A DNA stretch of 64,000 nucleotides from Comamonadaceae bacterium UBA2121. GTDB lineage: Bacteria > Pseudomonadota > Gammaproteobacteria > Burkholderiales > Burkholderiaceae_C. This document shows, piece by piece, positions 38,963-48,019 of the stretch (the first letter of the stretch is position 1; each line of letters begins with the position of its first letter). The stretch is taken from assembly GCA_002331385.1 (NCBI GenBank), contig DCYB01000002.1:284823-348822 (forward strand), written 5' to 3'. Below the pieces are notes generated by a model. The model was given only the letters and a program-made list of their open reading frames with translations, searched no databases and was not told where the DNA came from. Made by a program: the position numbers and the translations under genes.

Positions 38963-39685
38963 TCAAACCACCGTCCTCTCGGAATCGGAAAACAAACCAG
39001 AAACGCGCCGCCACACGGCGCGCAAGAACTTGAACAGCACGATGAGCACGATCACCGACAGGATCAGCGCGAACACCAGTGCAAAACCAAACGCGACGGG
39101 ATGCTGCGTGGCGAGCCAGACGGCCCCCACCACCAGCCCGTCTTCCAGAAAAGACAAACCCCAGTTGGAGAACGGCTCGGGCGAGGTGTTGACGGCGGCG
39201 CGCGTGGTCATCTTGGTGGCCAGCGAGGTAGCCGACAGCGTGCCGCCCAGCAGCCCTGCCGCCAACGCCATGCTCGCGTTGTCCGCGCCGAACACGCCTG
39301 CCGCCAGCAACGCACCTGCGGGCACGCGGATGAAGGCGTTGATCGAATCCCAAAGGCTGTCGACCCACGGCACCTTGTCGGCAAAAAACTCCACCACCAG
39401 CATGAAACCGCTCACCGCCAGCACCACCGGATGCTGCAATACCGACAGCCCGGGCGGCAACGGAAACCAGCCTGCGGCACCCATCGCACCCACGAGGAAC
39501 ACCACCGCGTACAAACGGAATCCGCTCGCCCAGCCCAATGCCGCCGCCAGTGCCAGCATGCTTGTCATGTCGAGCGACGCGGTCGCCTGCCTGGCCCCTT
39601 CGGCCACGTTGCGAGCCATGTCGGGGTCCAGATGGAGGCCGACGGTATGCAGCCATTGCACGAATTGCAGCCAGAGTGCGTCCAT
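38963..39685 (-). CDS. DUF4126 membrane protein
   Basis: A 240-residue protein with several hydrophobic helices: LALAAALGWASGFRLYAVVFLVG, PVVLAVSGFMLVVEFFADKVPWVDS and a C-terminal strongly hydrophobic pair (FGFALVFALILSVIVLIVLF). The motif SGFRLYAVVFLVG and the FxxDKVPWVDSLWD stretch are characteristic of DUF4126. Function is unknown; the position between methylglutaconyl-CoA hydratase and the carboxylase alpha subunit is repeated in related genomes to my knowledge, but a role in leucine use is not shown. Confidence 0.85.
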   Translation of the reverse strand: MDALWLQFVQWLHTVGLHLDPDMARNVAEGARQATASLDMTSMLALAAALGWASGFRLYAVVFLVGAMGAAGWFPLPPGLSVLQHPVVLAVSGFMLVVEFFADKVPWVDSLWDSINAFIRVPAGALLAAGVFGADNASMALAAGLLGGTLSATSLATKMTTRAAVNTSPEPFSNWGLSFLEDGLVVGAVWLATQHPVAFGFALVFALILSVIVLIVLFKFLRAVWRRVSGLFSDSERTVV

Positions 39686-39717
39686 GGAGAGTGCCTTGTC
39701 TTACGTCGCCCAGCGCT

Positions 39718-40506
39718 TTACAGACCCGGCAGCCATGACGGCTTGCGCTTGGAGAGGAACGCCTGCACGCCCTCGCGGCCTTCTTCGCTCGCGCGGATGT
39801 CGGCAATGCCTTCCACGGTCTGCCGGATCAGCTCGGCATTGATCTCGCGTTCGGCCACGTCCTGCACCAGCTTCTTCGCTGCGCGCACGGCGTTCGGACT
39901 TGCGCTCAGCAGCGCCTTGAGGATCTCGTCCACCTTGGTGTCGAGCGCATCCGCTGGCACGACTTCATGCACGAAGCCGATGCGCAGTGCCTCTGCCGCA
40001 TCAAAGCGCTCCGCCGTGAGGAAGTAGCGATGCGACGCGCGCGCACCCATGGCGCGAATCACATAGGGGCTGATGGTGGCGGGAATGAGGCCGATGCGGG
40101 TTTCGCTCAGGCAATAGTTCACATGGTCGGCGGACACCGCGATGTCGCAGCACGCCACCAGCCCCACGCCACCGGCATACACGTCGCCCTGCACGCGCGC
40201 GATGGTGGGTTTTTCGCATTCGTAGATCACGCGCAGCATCTCGGCGAGCGCACCCGCGTCGGCGATGTTCTCGTCGCGCGTGTAGTCGGCCATGCGGCGC
40301 ATCCAGTTCAGGTTCGCGCCGGCGCAAAAGGCAGGGCCTTCCGCCGCCAGCACGATGGCGCGCACATCCGGGCGCTCGCCCGCCGTGCGGAAGGCCTGCG
40401 TGATCTCAGCAATCACTTCGTCGCTGAAAGCGTTGCGAATGTCCGGCTGCGTGAGCGTGATGGTGGCAACCGCCCCATTCACTTGCAGAGTCAGTGCTTT
40501 GGTCAT
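39718..40506 (-). CDS. liuC: Methylglutaconyl-CoA hydratase (enoyl-CoA hydratase family)
   Basis: A 262-residue crotonase. AAEGPAFCAGANLNWMRRM contains the CAGANLNWM signature typical of LiuC/AUH-type hydratases, and VYAGGVGLVACCDI forms the second part of the oxyanion hole. It hydrates 3-methylglutaconyl-CoA to HMG-CoA between the carboxylase and HMG-CoA lyase steps. GGAGACAAACGAC lies before the ATG at 40506; a TTG five codons upstream overlaps that site and is rejected. It is 29 bases after the beta-subunit gene. Confidence 0.93.
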   Translation of the reverse strand: MTKALTLQVNGAVATITLTQPDIRNAFSDEVIAEITQAFRTAGERPDVRAIVLAAEGPAFCAGANLNWMRRMADYTRDENIADAGALAEMLRVIYECEKPTIARVQGDVYAGGVGLVACCDIAVSADHVNYCLSETRIGLIPATISPYVIRAMGARASHRYFLTAERFDAAEALRIGFVHEVVPADALDTKVDEILKALLSASPNAVRAAKKLVQDVAEREINAELIRQTVEGIADIRASEEGREGVQAFLSKRKPSWLPGL

Positions 40507-40535
40507 GTCGTTTGTCTCCAATCGGATGCGCGCGC

Positions 40536-42143
40536 TTACATGCGGAACACGCCGAAATGCGTGTCCTCGATGGGCGCATTGCGCGTGGCGGCCAGACCCA
40601 GCGCGAGCACGCGGCGCGTGTCGGCGGGGTCGATCACGCCGTCGTCCCAGAGGCGGGCCGTGGCGTAGTACGGGTGGCCCTGCTCCTCATACTGCTTGCG
40701 GATCGGGTTCTTGAATGCGTCTTCCTCTTCGGCGCTCCATTGGCCGCCGCGCGTCTCGATGCCGTCGCGCTTCACCGTCGCCAGCACGCTGGCCGCCTGC
40801 TCGCCGCCCATCACACTGATGCGCGCATTCGGCCACATCCAGAGGAAACGCGGCGAGTACGCGCGGCCACACATGCCATAGTTGCCCGCGCCAAAGCTCC
40901 CGCCGATGATGATCGTGAACTTGGGCACGCTGGCCGTGGCCACCGCCGTCACGAGCTTGGCACCGTGGCGCGCAATGCCTTCGTTTTCGTACTTGCGCCC
41001 CACCATGAAGCCGGTGATGTTCTGCAGGAACACGAGCGGAATCTTGCGCTGGCAGCACAGCTCGATGAAGTGCGCGCCCTTCACGGCAGACTCGCTGAAG
41101 AGAATGCCGTTGTTCGCGATGATGCCGACCTGCATGCCCTCCACGCGCGCAAAGCCGCACACCAGCGTGCTGCCGAAACGGGCCTTGAACTCGTCGAATT
41201 CGCTGCCGTCCACCACGCGGGCGATGATCTCGCGCACGTCGAACGGCTTGCGCGTGTCCACGGGAATCACGCCATAGAGTTCCTTGGCCTCATACAGCGG
41301 CGCGCGCGGTGTCTGATCGTTGGCACAGACCTGCTTGGCGTGATTGAGGTTGCCCGCAATCTGGCGCGCCAACGCCAGCGCGTGCAAATCGTTCTCGGCC
41401 AGATGGTCGGCCACGCCCGACAGGCGCGTGTGCACATCGCCACCACCCAAGTCCTCTGCGCTCACGACTTCACCCGTCGCGGCCTTCACCAGCGGCGGGC
41501 CACCCAGGAAAATGGTGCCCTGATTCTTCACGATGATGGATTCATCGCTCATCGCGGGCACATACGCGCCGCCCGCCGTGCACGAACCCATCACCACGGC
41601 GATCTGCGCGATGCCCTTGGCGCTCATGTTGGCCTGGTTGAAGAAGATGCGGCCAAAGTGCTCGCGATCGGGGAACACGTCGTCCTGATTCGGCAGGTTG
41701 GCGCCGCCCGAGTCGACCAGATAGATGCATGGCAACTGGTTTTGCTGCGCGATCTCTTGCGCACGCAGGTGCTTTTTCACCGTCATCGGGTAGTAAGTGC
41801 CGCCCTTCACGGTCGCGTCGTTGCACACGATCATGCAATCGACGCCCTTCACACGGCCAATGCCGGTGATCACGCCCGCACCAGGCGCGTCGTTGTTGTA
41901 CATGTTGAGTGCGGCCAGCGGCGACAGCTCAAGGAACGGCGTGCCTGGATCGAGCAGACGCTGCACGCGCTCGCGCGGCAGCAGCTTGCCACGCGCCACG
42001 TGCTTGGCGCGTGCGGCCTCGCCGCCGCCCTGTGCCAGACGCTCGGTCTGCGCACGCAGATCGTCGACCACGCCTTGCATGGCTTGCGCATTGGCCTGAA
42101 AATCCGCCGATCGCGCGTTCAATTGCGTTCCCAGAATGCTCAT
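40536..42143 (-). CDS. liuB: Methylcrotonoyl-CoA carboxylase beta (carboxyl transferase) subunit
   Basis: A 535-residue carboxyltransferase. The N-terminal half shows GGEAARAKHVARGKLLPRERV, PFLELSPLAALNMY and LPCIYLVDSGGANLPNQ; the C-terminal half shows NITGFMVGRKYENEGIARHGAK and GSFGAGNYGMCGRAY, all typical of methylcrotonyl-CoA carboxylase beta. It transfers the carboxyl group from biotin on the alpha subunit. It is first in the nine-gene minus operon and faces the antiporter gene. The 90-bp divergent gap holds the small palindrome CGCATATGCG (42211-42220) but no LiuR-type box. Confidence 0.95.
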   Translation of the reverse strand: MSILGTQLNARSADFQANAQAMQGVVDDLRAQTERLAQGGGEAARAKHVARGKLLPRERVQRLLDPGTPFLELSPLAALNMYNNDAPGAGVITGIGRVKGVDCMIVCNDATVKGGTYYPMTVKKHLRAQEIAQQNQLPCIYLVDSGGANLPNQDDVFPDREHFGRIFFNQANMSAKGIAQIAVVMGSCTAGGAYVPAMSDESIIVKNQGTIFLGGPPLVKAATGEVVSAEDLGGGDVHTRLSGVADHLAENDLHALALARQIAGNLNHAKQVCANDQTPRAPLYEAKELYGVIPVDTRKPFDVREIIARVVDGSEFDEFKARFGSTLVCGFARVEGMQVGIIANNGILFSESAVKGAHFIELCCQRKIPLVFLQNITGFMVGRKYENEGIARHGAKLVTAVATASVPKFTIIIGGSFGAGNYGMCGRAYSPRFLWMWPNARISVMGGEQAASVLATVKRDGIETRGGQWSAEEEDAFKNPIRKQYEEQGHPYYATARLWDDGVIDPADTRRVLALGLAATRNAPIEDTHFGVFRM

Positions 42144-42233
42144 CGTTCACTTCTCCAGTCTTGCCCCGTTCGGGCTCTCGGTTTTTGTCACTGTTGAACG
42201 TGCCCGGCAGCGCATATGCGTCGAAAATAACCC

Positions 42234-43964
42234 ATGCACACCGTCGAGACCGTCCTGCTTGTCCTGTTGCTCGGAGCACTCACCGGCATTGCTGCCCGCT
42301 ACATCCGCGCCGTTCCACTTCCGCTGATCCAGATCGCGCTGGGCGCGGCGATTGCATGGCCCCAGGCGGGCGTACACATCGCGTTCGATCCGGATTTGTT
42401 CATGCTGCTGTTCATTCCGCCGCTGCTGTTCGCCGACGGATGGCGCATTCCCAAACGTGAATTCTTTGCCCTGTCCAAACCCATCCTGCTGCTGGCCCTC
42501 GGGCTGGTGCTGTTCACGGTATTCGGTCTGGGCTATCTGATCCACTGGTTGATTCCTTCGGTCCCCTTGACCGTTGCCTTCGCACTGGCCGCCGTGATCT
42601 CGCCCACCGACGCGGTTGCCGTGGCGGCCATCACGCGCAATCTCGGCATGCCCGAAAAGACCATGCACATCCTGGAAGGCGAATCGCTGCTGAACGATGC
42701 GTCGGGATTGGTGGCGCTGAAATTTGCCGTCGTCGCCACGCTGACCGGCGCACTGTCGTGGACCGAAGTGGCGCAGGATTTTGTCTGGATGTCGCTGGGC
42801 GGTCTCGCCGTGGGTGCCGGTTTGGGCTGGGGCTTCAGCTATGCGCGCAGTTCCATCACGCGCCGGCTCGGCGATGTCGCGGCCACGCAGATGGTGTTGC
42901 TGCTGGTGCTGCTGCCATTCGCGGCGTATCTGGTGGGCGAAAAGATCGGCGTCTCCGGCATCCTGGCCGCGGTGGCAGCGGGCATCGCTACGAATTTTGC
43001 CGATCTGGAACGCAGCAGCTACGTGAGCGAGCGCATGCAGACCGAAGGCACCTGGAGTCTGGTGGAAGCCGCCTTCAACGGCGCCATCTTCCTGCTGCTG
43101 GGCCTGCAGTTGCCCGCCATCATTGGCGTACCGTTGTACGAGGCGGGCGAGCACTGGTGGGTGCTGGTGGGCTACGTCTGCGCGATTTCCACGGCGCTGC
43201 TGCTCATGCGCTGGTTCTGGCTGACGCTGGGCGTGCGCCATGCCCTGCGCCGTGCGCACCATGAGGGCAAGATGGCCGAGCACCCCAGCCACCTGCTCAC
43301 GTTGGCCACGACGTTCGCCGGCATCCGCGGCGCGGTCACGCTCGCCGGTGCGCTGTCCGTGCCCATGCTGCTGAACAACGGCCAGCCGTTTCCATCGCGC
43401 GGCATGCTGATCTTCCTGGCCACCGGCACGATCCTGTTCACGCTGATCGCGGGCAGCATCGCGCTGCCGCTGATCCTGCGCCGCCTGCCCGTTCCCGGAG
43501 AGTCGCGCACCGTGCGAGAGGAGCGTCTGGCGCGCGAGGCGGCATGCAATGCGGCGATGGATGCCTTGTCGCTCTCGGACGAAGAGCTCGAGCGCCACTC
43601 GCCCGAATGGGTGACGATGCATCAGGAAGTCATCGGCCACCTGATGCAGGAATATCGCAACCGCCTGCAGTTGCTGGACGATGGCAGCGGCATGGCGACG
43701 TCGCTGGAAACGCAGCGCGAATCGCCCGAAGTCGTGCGCCAGCGCAAGTTGCGCTATGTGCTGGAGGTGGAATTGCGCTTGCGCTGCATCCGCGCCGAAC
43801 GCGACGCCGTCTTCAGCGAACGGCACACGCACCGCATCAACGACGAGTCGCTGCGCACGCTGGTCAGCGAGCTGGATCTGCAGGACGTCTCGATGCGCAA
43901 GCGGCTTGTCGCTGCGCGCCGCGCTGCCGGACTCGACAGCAAGCACAGCGGGCATGCCGACTGA
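42234..43964 (+). CDS. Na+/H+ antiporter, CPA1 family
   Basis: A 576-residue inner-membrane protein. About eleven to twelve helices carry the CPA1 marks: ISPTDAVAVAAITRNLG (ion-binding Asp region), LEGESLLNDASGLVALKFA (the ND motif) and GIRGAVTLAGALSVP. The C-terminal about 150 residues are hydrophilic, charged and helical (MQEYRNRLQLLDDGSG; RKLRYVLEVELRLRCIRAERD), a cytosolic regulatory tail. It exchanges Na+ or K+ for protons. The direction is divergent from the liuB gene. Confidence 0.92.
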   Translation: MHTVETVLLVLLLGALTGIAARYIRAVPLPLIQIALGAAIAWPQAGVHIAFDPDLFMLLFIPPLLFADGWRIPKREFFALSKPILLLALGLVLFTVFGLGYLIHWLIPSVPLTVAFALAAVISPTDAVAVAAITRNLGMPEKTMHILEGESLLNDASGLVALKFAVVATLTGALSWTEVAQDFVWMSLGGLAVGAGLGWGFSYARSSITRRLGDVAATQMVLLLVLLPFAAYLVGEKIGVSGILAAVAAGIATNFADLERSSYVSERMQTEGTWSLVEAAFNGAIFLLLGLQLPAIIGVPLYEAGEHWWVLVGYVCAISTALLLMRWFWLTLGVRHALRRAHHEGKMAEHPSHLLTLATTFAGIRGAVTLAGALSVPMLLNNGQPFPSRGMLIFLATGTILFTLIAGSIALPLILRRLPVPGESRTVREERLAREAACNAAMDALSLSDEELERHSPEWVTMHQEVIGHLMQEYRNRLQLLDDGSGMATSLETQRESPEVVRQRKLRYVLEVELRLRCIRAERDAVFSERHTHRINDESLRTLVSELDLQDVSMRKRLVAARRAAGLDSKHSGHAD

Positions 43965-43979
43965 ATCCATCGCGGGGTG

Positions 43980-44012
43980 AAAAAGCGCGTGCCCGGTCAT
44001 TTGCGGGCACGC
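43980..44012 (-). terminator. Terminator of the hydrolase gene
   Basis: GCGTGCCCG (43987-43995) pairs perfectly with CGGGCACGC (44004-44012); the loop holds the hydrolase stop codon. On the minus strand a five-T run (A run 43980-43984) follows. It also separates the convergent antiporter gene. Confidence 0.8.
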
Positions 44013-44935
44013 AGTTGGGTGCGCTCGGCGGCGGCATCCGCCACCGGCGCGGTGAAGCCGTTGTCATCCAGGAAGCGGGATACGGTGGCCTCCCATTGGG
44101 GCAATCCCGCGCGGAAGAGTTCATGCCCGTCCTTGCCAAACGCAGGCAACTGCACAAATTGGGCCTTGCCGCCCTCCTTTTCAAACGCGGCATGCCACTT
44201 CGCCGGCCAGCTCGCGCCAAAATACTGGTCATTGCGCGCATACATCCAGAGCATGGGCAACCGGCTCTTTGCGCCCAGTTCGGTGAACACGCTGGCCAAC
44301 TGCTGCGGATCGCACGGCTGCATGGTGTGGGTGCGCGGGTTGCCACCGGCGCCACCCGCAAAGTTGATGACGGCCTGCACGCCTTCAGGGTTCTGCGCTG
44401 CGGCGGCCACGGCGGCCGCGCCACCAAATGACTGGCCAGCGATCACAGCGCGATCAGGCGAGGCGTCGGGTCGGCGCGCCCGCACCGCGCGCAACACCGC
44501 ATTGATCTGCAAGGCGGCTGCATTCAACGCGGGTGCGTAGCGCTTGTGCTTGCAGGCACCACTTTGCTCCGCGTCTTTGGCGAACTCTGGCCCATAGCCC
44601 AATCGCGTGGGCACGGCGACGATAAAACCGCGTGCGACAAAGTAGCGCGCCTGCTTGGCAAAGCGCGCGCGGTGCAGTTGCTTGCGCCCTTCGGCTTGTG
44701 GCGAGCGGCCGTGGTTGAGCACGAGCACCGGCGCGGGCACGGGGTTGTTCGGGTCGGAAAAAATGGTCACGGCAATCTCGCCCTGCACTGGCTCGCCGCT
44801 GGCGCTGGTGGTGGACACCGGCACTTCCAGCACGCGCTCCTGCATCGATGCAAAGGCCGGCGCAGCGCCGAGCGCGCCCACCCACAAGGGCAGCGCGACG
44901 CGAACAACAACGGTGCAGTTCAACGGTAGCAACAT
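43997..44935 (-). CDS. Secreted alpha/beta hydrolase (dienelactone-hydrolase-like)
   Basis: A 312-residue protein with a signal peptide (MLLPLNCTVVVRVALPLWVG, ending near AFASM). The nucleophile elbow GQSFGGAAA (serine about residue 174), the aspartate region MLWMYARNDQYFG and the histidine in FGKDGHELF form a plausible Ser-Asp-His triad in the usual order. Substrate unknown; extracytoplasmic esterase or lipase-like activity is likely. It is transcribed on the minus strand, about 40 bases downstream of the acyl-CoA synthetase stop, so it may share that operon. Confidence 0.83.
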   Translation of the reverse strand: MLLPLNCTVVVRVALPLWVGALGAAPAFASMQERVLEVPVSTTSASGEPVQGEIAVTIFSDPNNPVPAPVLVLNHGRSPQAEGRKQLHRARFAKQARYFVARGFIVAVPTRLGYGPEFAKDAEQSGACKHKRYAPALNAAALQINAVLRAVRARRPDASPDRAVIAGQSFGGAAAVAAAAQNPEGVQAVINFAGGAGGNPRTHTMQPCDPQQLASVFTELGAKSRLPMLWMYARNDQYFGASWPAKWHAAFEKEGGKAQFVQLPAFGKDGHELFRAGLPQWEATVSRFLDDNGFTAPVADAAAERTQLRARK

Positions 44936-44977
44936 GGGCGTAAGCGTTTGGAGTGGCGATGCGCGACAATAACGCCA

Positions 44978-46705
44978 TCAGGCCGTCTGGCTGTCTTGCA
45001 GGCCGAGCTCGTCCTTCATCTGGTCGCGGATGCGGAACTTCTGGATCTTGCCCGTGACGGTCATCGGGAACGAAGTCACGAAGCGCATGTAGCGCGGCAC
45101 CTTGTAGTGCGCGATCTGGCCCCGGCAGAATTCGCGCACCTCGTCTTCAGTCAGGCGCTCGCCGGGCTTGGTGATGATCCACGCGCACAGCTCTTCGCCA
45201 AAGCGCTGATCGGGCACGCCGACCACTTGCACGTCCTGCACCTTGGGATGGCGATAGAGGAACTCCTCAACCTCGCGCGGATAGATGTTTTCGCCACCGC
45301 GAATCACCATGTCCTTGATGCGCCCGACGATGTTCACGTAGCCCTCGTCGTCCATGGTCGCCAGGTCGCCGGTGTGCATGAAGCCGTCGGCGTCGATGGC
45401 CTCGCGCGTCTTCTCCTCATCGCCCCAGTAGCCCTGCATGACCGAGTAGCCGCGCGTGCACAGCTCGCCGCTCTGGCCGGTGGGCAGCACCGCGCCGGTT
45501 TCGGAGTCCACGATCTTCACGTCCAGATGCGGCTGCACGCGGCCCACGGTGGACACGCGCTTTTCCAGCGGCGTGTTGTGATCGCTCTGGCAACTCACCG
45601 GGCTGGTTTCCGTCATCCCGTACGCAATGGTGATTTCCGACAGATTCATGTCGCGCACCACGCGCTTCATCACCTCGATCGGGCAAGGCGAGCCGGCCAT
45701 GATGCCGGTGCGCAGGGTGGACAGATCGAATTCGGCAAAGCGCGGATGGTCCAGTTCGGCAATGAACATGGTGGGCACGCCATGCAGGCCGGTGCACTTC
45801 TCGGCCTGCACCGTTTCCAGCACCTTGAGTGCATCGAAGCCGTCGTTCGGGTACACGATGGCCGCGCCATGCGTGATGCAGGCAAGGTTGCCCAGCACCA
45901 TGCCAAAGCAGTGGTACAGCGGCACGGGAATGCACAGCCGGTCCTCGAACGTGAGGCGCATGCATTCACCGATAAAAAAGCCGTTGTTCAGGATGTTGCG
46001 GTGCGTGAGCGTGGCGCCCTTGGGAAAGCCCGTGGTGCCGCTGGTGAACTGGATGTTGATGGCGTCCGTGTTCTTCAGCGTGGCGGCGATCTGGTCGATA
46101 CGCGCATCGCCCGCATCGCCCCGCGCGAGCAACTGCGAAAAGCGCAGCATGCCGGGCTGCTCGTCGCCCTCGCCCACGGTGTCGATCCACACCACGCTGC
46201 GCAGCGTCGGCAGGCGTTCGGCGTGCAGGTCGCCGGGCGTGGCGCTGGCAAGCTCCGGTGCAAGTTCGCGCAGCATGCCCAGATAGTCACTGCTCTTGAA
46301 ACTCGGCATGGTGACGATCGCCTTGCAGCCGACCTTGTTGATGGCGTATTCCACCTCGGCCGTGCGGTAGGCCGGGTTGATGTTCACCAGCACCAGGCCG
46401 ACTTGCGCCGTGGCGAACTGCATGAGCACCCATTCCGCGTTGTTGTGCGACCAGATGCCGATGCGATCGCCTATGTCCAGCCCCAGGCCGAGCAGCGCGC
46501 TGGCCAGCTTGCGCGATTCGGTATAGAGCTGCGCGTAGGTGTAGCGACGGTTCTGGTGCGCACTGATCAGCGCATCGCGCTCGGGATGGCGCGCCGCCAT
46601 ATCGCGAAAGAAATCGCCGAGCGTCTGCTCGATCAACGGGGTGTCGCGGGAACCGGATGCCTGGCTGAGTTCCAACCGGGCTGCGGGCGTTGCTGGCGTC
46701 GTCAT
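44978..46705 (-). CDS. AMP-dependent acyl-CoA synthetase
   Basis: A 575-residue ligase. The P-loop-like QFTSGTTGFPKGATLTHRN (about residue 210), the YGMTETSPVS motif, GELCTRGYSVMQGYW, the TGDLATMDDEGYVNIVGRIKDM hinge and the conserved lysine in PMTVTGKIQKFRIRD are all intact. It activates a carboxylic acid with ATP and CoA; similarity is to fatty-acyl-CoA and medium-chain synthetases. The divergent AraC gene is the probable regulator. AGGAGACAAGTGCAA precedes the start at 46705. Its substrate is not determined. Confidence 0.92.
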   Translation of the reverse strand: MTTPATPAARLELSQASGSRDTPLIEQTLGDFFRDMAARHPERDALISAHQNRRYTYAQLYTESRKLASALLGLGLDIGDRIGIWSHNNAEWVLMQFATAQVGLVLVNINPAYRTAEVEYAINKVGCKAIVTMPSFKSSDYLGMLRELAPELASATPGDLHAERLPTLRSVVWIDTVGEGDEQPGMLRFSQLLARGDAGDARIDQIAATLKNTDAINIQFTSGTTGFPKGATLTHRNILNNGFFIGECMRLTFEDRLCIPVPLYHCFGMVLGNLACITHGAAIVYPNDGFDALKVLETVQAEKCTGLHGVPTMFIAELDHPRFAEFDLSTLRTGIMAGSPCPIEVMKRVVRDMNLSEITIAYGMTETSPVSCQSDHNTPLEKRVSTVGRVQPHLDVKIVDSETGAVLPTGQSGELCTRGYSVMQGYWGDEEKTREAIDADGFMHTGDLATMDDEGYVNIVGRIKDMVIRGGENIYPREVEEFLYRHPKVQDVQVVGVPDQRFGEELCAWIITKPGERLTEDEVREFCRGQIAHYKVPRYMRFVTSFPMTVTGKIQKFRIRDQMKDELGLQDSQTA

Positions 46706-46906
46706 TTGCACTTGTCTCCTGCAAGATGGCTCGCGGCACACGCTCCACGGTGCGCGCGCGCTGCAAGAATCCCATAAGGCGCATCACCCACAATGCCCGA
46801 ATCTTCACCGCGCGCTGCAGACCGCAGCTCTTGCCGCAGTGTTCTAGTCACCGCACAGCATACGCCGGGAGCGTGAAGTTGTGGAGTCACATTCAGGCCA
46901 CATAGG

Positions 46907-46932
46907 TTGCAATATGCGACAGTACATCGCAA
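46907..46932. promoter_or_regulatory. Imperfect dyad before the second AraC gene
   Basis: TTGCAATAT (46907-46915) and ACATCGCAA (46924-46932) agree as reverse complements at seven of nine positions. The dyad is 9-35 bases upstream of the AraC start at 46942 and lies within the region shared with the divergent synthetase gene. It is a candidate binding site. Confidence 0.35.
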
Positions 46933-46941
46933 AATCCACGA

Positions 46942-48000
46942 ATGTCCCAACTGCCCCTCAACCCGTCTCTGGACAACAATCACCCCGCCGTCACACCGAT
47001 GGCCTTTGTGCAGGCCATTTTGCGCGCCTACGAGCGACGCGGCATCAGCCCGCTCCACGCGCTTGATACGGCACAAATTGCGCCAGAAGAAACAAAAAAC
47101 ACCGACGCTCGCATCACCGCATTGCAAATGGAGGTGTTCTCGGGCGTTGCCATGCGCGAGCTCGACGACGAGGGACTGGGCTGGTTCAGCCGCGCGCTGC
47201 CGTGGGGCACTTACGGCATGCTGGCGCGCGCCAGCCTGAGCGCGCCCACGCTGGGCTTGGCGCTGGCGCGCTGGTGTCGCCACCACGGCCTGATCGCTGG
47301 CGACATCCAACTGCAGTTGAACACCGAGGGCGAGCGCAGCGTGCTCAGCATCACCGAACGCGCCGACCTCAAGGACATGCGCGAGTTCTGTCTGGTTTCC
47401 GTGTTGCGCAATGCGCTCGGGCTGGCAAGCTGGTTCATCGACTCGCGCCTGCCGGTCATTTCGGCGCAATTTCCGTTCACTGCACCCGAACATGCCGAGG
47501 CCTACCACGTCCTCTTCAGTGGGGAGATTGCCTTCGATGCGCCCCAGGCGGCGGTCGAGCTGGACTCGCGCTATCTCGCCCTTCCGCTCAAGCGCGACGA
47601 ACTGGCCATGCAGCAAATGCTGCAGCGCGCCCTGCCGCTCATGGTGCGCAAATACCGGCGCGACCGGCTGCTGGTGGCGCGCGTGCGCCAGATCCTCACC
47701 AGCATGCCCGACGTGATGCACAGCGCGCGCACACTGGCCGATGAGCTGCATGTCTCCACGCGCACGCTGCACCGGCAACTCAAGGAGGAAGGCGCGTCGC
47801 TGCAAACGCTCAAGGACGAAATGCGCCGCAACAAGGCCATCGACCTGCTCAACCGCACCGAACGCCCCATCAAACAAGTGGCACAGGCCGCAGGATTTGC
47901 AGGCGAAAAGAGCTTCATCCGCGCATTCCGCGCATGGACCGGCTACTCCCCCGCCGAGTACCGCAAGCACACGCGCACCTCCAGCGCGCACGCGGCCTAA
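46942..48000 (+). CDS. AraC-family regulator with arabinose-binding-like domain
   Basis: A 352-residue protein. The long N-terminal region (about residues 20-230) matches the Arabinose_bd-type sensor of OruR/ArgR-like regulators, and the C-terminal about 100 residues contain the double helix-turn-helix (VMHSARTLADELHVSTRTLHRQLKEEG; IKQVAQAAGFAGEKSFIRAFRAWTGYSPAEYR). It is divergent from the acyl-CoA synthetase and likely controls it. The start at 46942 (MSQLPLNPSLDNN) has no strong ribosome site. Confidence 0.92.
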   Translation: MSQLPLNPSLDNNHPAVTPMAFVQAILRAYERRGISPLHALDTAQIAPEETKNTDARITALQMEVFSGVAMRELDDEGLGWFSRALPWGTYGMLARASLSAPTLGLALARWCRHHGLIAGDIQLQLNTEGERSVLSITERADLKDMREFCLVSVLRNALGLASWFIDSRLPVISAQFPFTAPEHAEAYHVLFSGEIAFDAPQAAVELDSRYLALPLKRDELAMQQMLQRALPLMVRKYRRDRLLVARVRQILTSMPDVMHSARTLADELHVSTRTLHRQLKEEGASLQTLKDEMRRNKAIDLLNRTERPIKQVAQAAGFAGEKSFIRAFRAWTGYSPAEYRKHTRTSSAHAA

Positions 48001-48019
48001 CGCACAGGCGCACGCCTGC

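Noticed and set aside
42144..42233. LiuR operator before the carboxylase beta gene
   Set aside because: Only the 10-bp palindrome CGCATATGCG is present; it lacks the TTTACG core of the other two sites.
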